The notes under the pieces: generated by a model
The model's database searches: none
What the model was told of the DNA's origin: nothing
The model's input: only the letters and a program-made list of their open reading frames with translations
Program-made: the position numbers and the translations under genes
Source: Elusimicrobiota bacterium
GTDB lineage: Bacteria; CG03; SLGR01
NCBI GenBank assembly: GCA_012511615.1
Contig: JAAZFS010000089.1
Span: 1 to 10,370 of the forward strand
Reading direction: 5' to 3'
Length of the DNA: 10,370 bases
Shown: piece after piece, positions 5,738 to 10,370 of the stretch
Layout of the letters: every line of letters starts with the position of its first letter
Position numbering within the stretch: position 1 is the stretch's first letter

Positions 5738-6361
5738 TTGACTAATATAAATAGAGAAGAAGAGCTTATGCAACTTATACCAATGGTTGTGGAAAGTAGC
5801 CAGAGGGGAGAAAGGGCTTACGATATATATTCCAGGCTCTTAAAAGATCGTATTATTTTCGTGGGTACACCTATCAATGATAGCGTGGCAAATTTAATTA
5901 TTGCACAGCTTCTTTTTTTAGAAGCTGAGAATCCCGATAAAGATATTTCTCTTTATATAAACTCTCCTGGTGGTATAGTTACTGCAGGTTTGGCTATATA
6001 TGATACAATGCAATATATTAACCCAGAGATTTCAACTATTTGTATGGGGCAGGCTGCTTCTATGGCTGCTGTCTTACTGGCCGCTGGAACCGCTGGAAAA
6101 CGCTATGCACTTCCGAATGCTCGTATACTAATTCATCAGCCGCTTGGAGGAGTTCAGGGTCAGGCTACAGACATAGGTATCCAGGCAAAAGAGATAATGA
6201 GAATGAAAGATTCTCTTAATCAAATACTTGCCTCTCATACAGGTCAGAAAATTACTAAAATTGCAAAAGATACTGACCGCGACTTTTTTATGGTACCTGA
6301 GGATGCAAAAACATATGGTATTGTAGATGAGGTCATAGCATCAAGAAGTGAAATAAAGTAA
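5738..6361 (+). CDS. clpP: ATP-dependent Clp protease proteolytic subunit ClpP
   Basis: The product is 207 residues, a full-length ClpP. It is the serine peptidase that forms two stacked heptameric rings and degrades substrates fed in by ClpX or another Clp ATPase. Motifs: IPMVVESSQRGERAYDIYSRLL (14-35), LYINSPGG (72-79), and the catalytic triad Ser108 (GQAASM), His133 (LIHQP) and Asp182 (last Asp of KDTDRD). The spacing between the three matches E. coli ClpP exactly. Start: TTG 5738, nine bases after GGAGG (5724-5728). An ATG at 5768 has no such site and would give a form beginning near the usual mature N-terminus, so it remains a lesser alternative. The gene lies 30 bases after tig and directly abuts clpX. 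Confidence 0.96.
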   Translation: MTNINREEELMQLIPMVVESSQRGERAYDIYSRLLKDRIIFVGTPINDSVANLIIAQLLFLEAENPDKDISLYINSPGGIVTAGLAIYDTMQYINPEISTICMGQAASMAAVLLAAGTAGKRYALPNARILIHQPLGGVQGQATDIGIQAKEIMRMKDSLNQILASHTGQKITKIAKDTDRDFFMVPEDAKTYGIVDEVIASRSEIK

Positions 6362-7642
6362 ATGAAAGATAAAGAGGATATTTTTAAAGATATTATTCGG
6401 ACTTGCATATTCTGCGGAAAATCCGAGCACGATGCTGGAAGAATGGTAGGGGATAAAGGAACTTTTATATGCGATGAATGCATAGAGAGATCCCATACCC
6501 TCATAAAGCAGATGGATGCCCGTGAGCGGCGTATTAAGAGTAAGAGACTTCCGCGCCCGAGTGAAATAAAAGCCGTTCTAGACCAATTTGTTATAGGACA
6601 GGAGACTGCCAAGAAAACCATATCGGTAGCAGTTTATAATCATTATAAACGGGGCGGACTAACTGGAAAGGGCCCCTTCTCTTTTTTCGATGATGACAGA
6701 AAAGCTATTGAATATGATGAAGATGTTGAACTGGAAAAATCAAATATACTTCTAATAGGTCCAACTGGAACTGGCAAGACCCTTATGGCGAAGACACTTG
6801 CTGGAATTTTAGATGTCCCTTTTGCTATCTCTGATGCTACGACACTAACTGAAGCCGGTTATGTGGGAGAAGATGTGGAAAATATCATTCTGCGCCTTTT
6901 GCAGAATGCTGCCTTTGATGTCAAAATGGCAGAATGGGGAATTATTTACGTAGACGAGATAGACAAGATTTCCAGAAAATCTGAGACTCCTTCTATTACC
7001 CGGGACGTTTCCGGAGAAGGGGTTCAGCTGGCTCTCCTTAAAATTCTTGAAGGAACCGTTGCCAATGTGCATCCACAGGGGGGGAGAAAACATCCAAATC
7101 AGAAGTTTATTTCAGTTGATACAACCAATATTCTCTTTATATGTGGTGGTGCTTTTGGGGGGCTTGAAGAATTGATTGTATCCAGAATGAGTGAAAAGCA
7201 AATGGGTTTTGGAGCCAACCTGATTAAAGGAAAAAGACAGGATTTGGGTGAAATATTTGCTATGACTGAACAAGAAGACCTTATAAAGTACGGACTTATA
7301 CCAGAACTTATTGGCAGGCTACCTGTTATAGGCTCATTCAATAATTTGACAGAAGATGAACTTGTAAGGGTTTTAACGGAGCCTAAGAATTCTATAGTAA
7401 AACAATATACTAAGTTATTGGCACTTGAGGGGATTAAGCTTTCCTTTACGGAGGATGCCCTCAGAACAATAGCGGAAACCTCGATGGAAAAATCCAGTGG
7501 TGCCCGAGGCTTAAGGGCCGTTATTGAGAAGGTAATGCTTGATATGATGTATCAGGTTCCTGATAGAAAAGATATCTTGGAATGTGTAATTACTCCTGAT
7601 GTAATTGAGAATCGGGCTGAACCGATACTCAAAACAGCTTAA
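6362..7642 (+). CDS. clpX: ATP-dependent Clp protease ATPase subunit ClpX
   Basis: The product is 426 residues, full length. ClpX is the hexameric AAA+ unfoldase that recognises tagged substrates and threads them into ClpP. An N-terminal C4 zinc finger uses Cys15, Cys18, Cys37 and Cys40. The AAA+ core shows Walker A GPTGTGKT (133-140), the pore loop GYVG (167-170), Walker B IIYVDE (194-199), the RKH loop (242-244), ELIGRLP containing the probable arginine finger (315-321), and sensor 2 GARGLR (380-385). The ClpP-docking IGF loop reads MGF (281-283), a conservative variant. The ATG follows the clpP TAA with no spacer and no clear Shine-Dalgarno, so translation is probably coupled to clpP. Confidence 0.97.
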   Translation: MKDKEDIFKDIIRTCIFCGKSEHDAGRMVGDKGTFICDECIERSHTLIKQMDARERRIKSKRLPRPSEIKAVLDQFVIGQETAKKTISVAVYNHYKRGGLTGKGPFSFFDDDRKAIEYDEDVELEKSNILLIGPTGTGKTLMAKTLAGILDVPFAISDATTLTEAGYVGEDVENIILRLLQNAAFDVKMAEWGIIYVDEIDKISRKSETPSITRDVSGEGVQLALLKILEGTVANVHPQGGRKHPNQKFISVDTTNILFICGGAFGGLEELIVSRMSEKQMGFGANLIKGKRQDLGEIFAMTEQEDLIKYGLIPELIGRLPVIGSFNNLTEDELVRVLTEPKNSIVKQYTKLLALEGIKLSFTEDALRTIAETSMEKSSGARGLRAVIEKVMLDMMYQVPDRKDILECVITPDVIENRAEPILKTA

Positions 7643-7646
7643 AACT

Positions 7647-9215
7647 ATGTCCCAAAAAAATAAAAAAATAAAAGTATTAATGAGTGATAGTATGCCGCCG
7701 GTTGCGATGGAAATGCTTAAAAAACGCAATTATGAGGTAGATTGTTTGCCAGGTCTGCCACATGAGGAACTTATTCAAATCATAGGAAATTATGATGCCT
7801 TGATTATAAGAAGTGGAACCAAGGTAAGTTCTTCTGTAATTAAGCATGGGTATAGATTGAAAGTAATTGGTCGTGCCGGTGTTGGGGTTGATAATGTTGA
7901 TATCTCTGCAGCAACCCGGGCCGGTATTGTGGTTATGAATGTTCCCAAAGGTAATACAATATCCGCCTGTGAACATACCTGGGCTCTGATGCTGAGTTTG
8001 GCTAGAAACATTCCCAAGGCCCATCAGGCTCTGCGCGATGGAAAGTGGGATAAAAAAAGCAATAAGGGTATGGAAATATTCGGTAAGACCCTTGGGCTTT
8101 ACGGTTTGGGAAAAATAGGTAGTGAAGTTGCCCGTCGTGGGCTTGCTTTTGGAATGAGGGTTATAGCATATGATCCTTTTGCCTCAGAAGAACAGGCTTC
8201 TAAATTAAAGGTGAAACTTGTGGAGTTTGAGGACCTTCTTGCGAATTCTGATATTATCAGTATTCACTCGCCCCTTAACGAGAAAACAAAGAATGTCTTT
8301 AACTCAGATACCTTTTCTAAAATGAAAAAATCTGCCCTTCTTGTAAACTGTGCTCGCGGAGGGATAGTACATGCAGAGGATCTTACACTAGCTCTTAGTG
8401 AAGGCACTATTCGTGGAGCAGCAGTAGATGTATATATGGAGGAGCCAGTTACTGATTCTCCACTTTTCAAGGCTGACCACATCGTGCACACTCCTCATCT
8501 CGGAGCTTCAACCTTGGAAGCAGAAGAGAGGGTTTCTCTGGAAATTTCGGAACAGGTTGCAGATTATCTTGAGACTGGCAAAATTATCAATGCAGTTAAT
8601 GCCGTTTCAGAAGAAATACCAGAGTCGCTTGAGAAACTTGCAAGAGGTCTTGGATATCTTGCAGGTGCGCTTTCTGAAGGTTTGACAAAGAATCTTATAA
8701 TAAGTTATAAAGAACAGATTGGATGCACGGGTGAGGTGCTTATGCGCATCATCCTAACAGGCTATCTATCAACTTTTATAGAAGGTGTAAATTCTGTTAA
8801 TGCCCGTATACTCGCCGAAGATAGGGGAGTAAAGCTAATAGTCCAGTCAGTCTCCAGTTCAGAGGAAAGATGGGACCTGAAAATAACTTTGGACAATGAA
8901 CAGACTGTAGAGGGAAGTTCAGCTGGGGGTATAAGCAGGTTAACAGGGGTAAATAAATTTACATTTGATATACCTCTTAGGGGTAATCTCTTGTTGATTA
9001 GAAATACTGATCGGCCGGGAATAATAGGCAGAATTGGTAGCTTACTTGGAAATGAGGGGATAAACATAGCTTCAATGGAGGTAGGCCGTAAGGATGAGGG
9101 TGGTGAAGCACTTATGGCAATAGAAACCGACGAGCAAGTAGCACCGGAACTTATAGCAGGTCTTACAAAATTAGATGGTGTTAATTATGTAAAGTATATT
9201 ATGGTGGGCCAGTAG
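7647..9215 (+). CDS. serA: D-3-phosphoglycerate dehydrogenase, long form with ACT domain
   Basis: The product is 522 residues, typical of the long (type 1) enzyme. It oxidises 3-phosphoglycerate to 3-phosphohydroxypyruvate with NAD+, the first step of serine synthesis. The order is substrate domain (about 8-100), NAD-binding domain with GLGKIG (153-158), substrate domain return, an intervening (ASB) domain (about 330-440), and a C-terminal ACT domain (about 447-522, LLLIRNTDRPGIIGRIGSLL) that normally gives allosteric control by serine. The catalytic residues are Arg237 (CARGG), Glu266 (MEEP) and His284 (TPHLG). Start: ATG 7647, four bases after the clpX stop, without a visible Shine-Dalgarno; an ATG at 7680 is possible but trims the first strand. 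The stop TAG at 9213-9215 lies within tRNA-Lys(TTT). Finding serA in a clp operon is uncommon. Confidence 0.93.
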   Translation: MSQKNKKIKVLMSDSMPPVAMEMLKKRNYEVDCLPGLPHEELIQIIGNYDALIIRSGTKVSSSVIKHGYRLKVIGRAGVGVDNVDISAATRAGIVVMNVPKGNTISACEHTWALMLSLARNIPKAHQALRDGKWDKKSNKGMEIFGKTLGLYGLGKIGSEVARRGLAFGMRVIAYDPFASEEQASKLKVKLVEFEDLLANSDIISIHSPLNEKTKNVFNSDTFSKMKKSALLVNCARGGIVHAEDLTLALSEGTIRGAAVDVYMEEPVTDSPLFKADHIVHTPHLGASTLEAEERVSLEISEQVADYLETGKIINAVNAVSEEIPESLEKLARGLGYLAGALSEGLTKNLIISYKEQIGCTGEVLMRIILTGYLSTFIEGVNSVNARILAEDRGVKLIVQSVSSSEERWDLKITLDNEQTVEGSSAGGISRLTGVNKFTFDIPLRGNLLLIRNTDRPGIIGRIGSLLGNEGINIASMEVGRKDEGGEALMAIETDEQVAPELIAGLTKLDGVNYVKYIMVGQ

Positions 9216-9281
9216 CTCAGTAGGCAGAGCAACGCCCTTTTAAGGCGTGGGTCGAAGGTTCAAATCCTTCCTGGCTCACCA
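9206..9281 (+). tRNA. tRNA-Lys (anticodon TTT), CCA encoded, overlapping the serA 3' end
   Basis: The gene is 76 bases. The acceptor GGGCCAG (9206-9212) pairs with CTGGCTC (9271-9277) with one G-T pair. The discriminator is A and CCA is at 9279-9281. The D arm is GCTC/GAGC, the anticodon stem ACGCC/GGCGT encloses CTTTTAA with anticodon TTT (9239-9241), and the T arm GAAGG/CCTTC encloses TTCAAAT. Its first ten bases are the end of serA, and the serA stop codon forms tRNA positions 8-10. Confidence 0.95.
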
Positions 9282-9290
9282 AATCTACCT

Positions 9291-9296
9291 TATAAT
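9291..9296 (+). promoter_or_regulatory. Possible rpmE promoter (-10 box only)
   Basis: A perfect TATAAT lies 10 bases after the tRNA-Lys gene and 25 bases before the rpmE start. No good -35 is present at 16-18 bases spacing, where the sequence is the tRNA 3' arm (best candidate TTCCTG at 9268-9273). A start near 9303 would leave a short leader carrying the rpmE ribosome binding site. It could instead be a chance match. Confidence 0.35.
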
Positions 9297-9320
9297 AGAC
9301 AGTTTTCAGGAGAAATAATA

Positions 9321-9527
9321 ATGAAGAAAGATATACATCCAGAACTTTATAAAGCAAAAGTTACCTGTGCTTGCGGTGAAGAATTTGAAACTCTTTCTAC
9401 GCGAAAAGAGATGAGAGTGGAACTTTGTTCGGCTTGTCATCCTTTCTATACTGGCGAGGAAAGATTGGTTGACTCGGCTGGCCGCGTCGAGAAATTTCAG
9501 CGCAAATACGGAAAAACAAAGTATTAG
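9321..9527 (+). CDS. rpmE: 50S ribosomal protein L31, zinc-binding (C+) type
   Basis: The product is 68 residues, normal for L31, a surface protein of the large ribosomal subunit near the central protuberance. It begins MKKDIHPELYKA and has Cys16, Cys18, Cys36 and Cys39 in CAC and CSACHPFYTG, the four zinc ligands of the C+ form. C+ forms are generally the zinc-replete version; I see no C- paralogue here. AGGAG at 9308-9312 lies 8 bases before the ATG. The gene sits 39 bases after tRNA-Lys, ends just before an intrinsic terminator, and precedes prfA, a common neighbour. Confidence 0.96.
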   Translation: MKKDIHPELYKAKVTCACGEEFETLSTRKEMRVELCSACHPFYTGEERLVDSAGRVEKFQRKYGKTKY

Positions 9528-9540
9528 GATTTCAATTATA

Positions 9541-9575
9541 CCGCAACCTGGGATTGGCTGGGTTGCGGTTTTTTT
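9541..9575 (+). terminator. Intrinsic terminator after rpmE
   Basis: A perfect 8-bp GC-rich stem, CCGCAACC (9541-9548) with GGTTGCGG (9561-9568), has a 12-base loop and is followed directly by seven T residues (9569-9575). It starts 13 bases after the rpmE stop. It is the only clear intrinsic terminator in the window. Confidence 0.92.
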
Positions 9576-9582
9576 ATACCTA

Positions 9583-9617
9583 AATGAGTTAATAATAAGA
9601 CTAAATATTCACTCATT
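9583..9617. repeat. 35-base inverted repeat upstream of prfA
   Basis: AATGAGT (9583-9589) is matched by ACTCATT (9611-9617). After one mismatch each, inner arms AATA (9591-9594) and TATT (9606-9609) also pair, leaving an 11-base centre. No T-run follows, so it is unlikely to be a terminator. It may be an operator or leader hairpin for prfA, or AT-rich chance. I found no convincing prfA promoter in 9576-9660. Confidence 0.4.
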
Positions 9618-9626
9618 GAAGAATTT

Positions 9627-9640
9627 GGCTGCTTGCAGCC
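9627..9640 (+). repeat. Hairpin with CUUG tetraloop in the prfA leader
   Basis: GGCTGCTTGCAGCC folds as a 5-bp stem closed by G-C around CUUG, a tetraloop type known to be stable. It lies 20 bases before the prfA start. It might be a structural element of the leader; no function can be assigned. Confidence 0.35.
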
Positions 9641-9660
9641 CATAGAAAAGAATTACACAA

Positions 9661-10370
9661 GTGAATTTTGAAATATTTGAGGAACTCAGAAAAGAGTATC
9701 AGGAACTTGAGCAGAAGTTAACTCTTCCTGAGGTTATCTCCGATCCTGAAAAAATCCGCGACTATGGCATTCGTCATAGCGAACTAAAAGAGCCCTTAGA
9801 AAATTACGAGAAATATTTGATATTTAAAGACGAATTATCTGGTGCTCGTTCCCTTTATGAAACCGAGTCTGGCGAGATGCGTGAACTCGCCCTAAGCGAG
9901 ATAGAAAAACTTGAAAAAAAACTTGCCCGCCTTGAAAAGAAACTGAAGTTTTTCCTAATACCTACGGATCCTGATGCAGATAAAAATGTAATTATGGAGC
10001 TCAGGGCTGGAACTGGTGGAGACGAGGCTGGTCTCTTTTGTGCAGATCTTTTTAGAATGTATATGAGATTTGCCGAGAGAAAGGGCTGGAAAACTGAGTT
10101 GTACGATATCAACAAGACCGAGATTGGGGGGATTAAGGAAGCGGTCTTTTTTATCTCTGGTCGTCGGGTTTATGAATTTCTCAAGTATGAAGTTGGCGTC
10201 CACAGGGTGCAAAGAGTGCCCACTACTGAAAGTGGAGGAAGAATTCACACATCAGCCTGTAGTGTAGCTGTTCTTCCAGAGGCAGATGAAGTTGAGGTCG
10301 AAATAAATAGAGAAGACCTGCGAATAGATACTTACCGAGCTTCAGGAAAAGGTGGTCAGCATGTAAATAA
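9661..10370 (+). CDS. prfA: Peptide chain release factor 1 (3' end outside window)
   Basis: The first 236 codons are present and the frame is open at the right edge; a full RF1 is about 355-360 residues. RF1 recognises UAA and UAG in the ribosomal A site and triggers peptide release. Visible parts: an N-terminal coiled-coil domain rich in Glu, Lys and Leu (about 1-100), RAGTGGDEA (115-123), HRVQRVPTTESGGRIHTS holding the stop-codon-reading PxT tripeptide as PTT, and the catalytic GGQ in GKGGQHVN at the edge. The PxT motif distinguishes RF1 from RF2 (SPF). Start: GTG 9661, since an in-frame TAG at 9643-9645 rules out a longer protein; the ribosome binding site is weak (AGAAAAG). The glutamine of GGQ is normally methylated by PrmC, whose gene often follows. 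Confidence 0.95.
   Translation, partial: MNFEIFEELRKEYQELEQKLTLPEVISDPEKIRDYGIRHSELKEPLENYEKYLIFKDELSGARSLYETESGEMRELALSEIEKLEKKLARLEKKLKFFLIPTDPDADKNVIMELRAGTGGDEAGLFCADLFRMYMRFAERKGWKTELYDINKTEIGGIKEAVFFISGRRVYEFLKYEVGVHRVQRVPTTESGGRIHTSACSVAVLPEADEVEVEINREDLRIDTYRASGKGGQHVN

Noticed and set aside
7605..7646. Longer SerA starting inside clpX.
   Set aside because: The extra 14 residues are the clpX 3' end read in another frame. The ATG at 7647 fits the family length and lies just after the clpX stop.
9855..10267. Open frames in other frames over the prfA region.
   Set aside because: The true gene is the frame from GTG 9661, open at the right edge and carrying clear RF1 motifs.
1..10370. 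CRISPR arrays, insertion sequences, integrase attachment at the tRNA genes, or defence islands.
   Set aside because: No direct repeats with spacers, transposase or integrase motifs, or duplicated tRNA 3' ends were seen. The tRNA genes are intact and flanked by housekeeping genes.

Overview
This 10.4 kb window is almost entirely housekeeping and energy-metabolism DNA from a moderately AT-rich bacterium. The Rnf, NusG-domain-II and Gx-transporter cluster points to an anaerobe or facultative anaerobe. A membrane-anchored SurA/PpiD-type chaperone fits a cell with an envelope or periplasm. I lean towards a spirochaete (Spirochaetota), but this is inference from gene content only; Clostridia-like lineages also carry the first cluster. 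I found no phage, transposon, CRISPR or defence genes.

Layout. (1) Positions 1-1936, + strand: the 3' end of rnfA, a very short rnfB-like ferredoxin, a NusG-domain-II protein, and a Gx-transporter domain fused in frame to a Maf nucleotide pyrophosphatase. All are overlapping or coupled and are probably the tail of an rnf operon. (2) Positions 1933-3912, - strand: a membrane-anchored SurA/PpiD N-domain protein whose stop overlaps that of the Maf fusion, and a class I aspartate aminotransferase. (3) Positions 3913-4423: a control region with two good sigma70-type promoters and three tRNA genes (Arg-TCT, Lys-CTT, Leu-TAG). (4) Positions 4424-9527, + strand: tig, clpP, clpX, serA, tRNA-Lys(TTT), rpmE, closed by an intrinsic terminator at 9541-9575. 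(5) From 9661: prfA (release factor 1), cut by the right edge just after its GGQ motif.

How it fits together. The Rnf complex moves electrons between ferredoxin and NAD with ion pumping. The middle block runs from tRNAs through trigger factor (folding at the ribosome) to ClpXP (proteolysis), then serine synthesis, another tRNA, a ribosomal protein and a release factor. No terminator is visible between the promoter at 4153-4181 and the terminator at 9541-9575, so tRNAs and mRNAs there are probably co-transcribed and separated by tRNA processing. The serA stop codon lies inside the tRNA-Lys(TTT) gene.

The points most worth a second look are the Gx-Maf fusion with its A7 tract at the junction, the minimal RnfB without the usual first Fe-S domain, the serA/tRNA overlap, the palindrome at the predicted start site of the tRNA/tig operon, and the probably leaderless SurA-like gene. 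I saw no convincing wholly new system.
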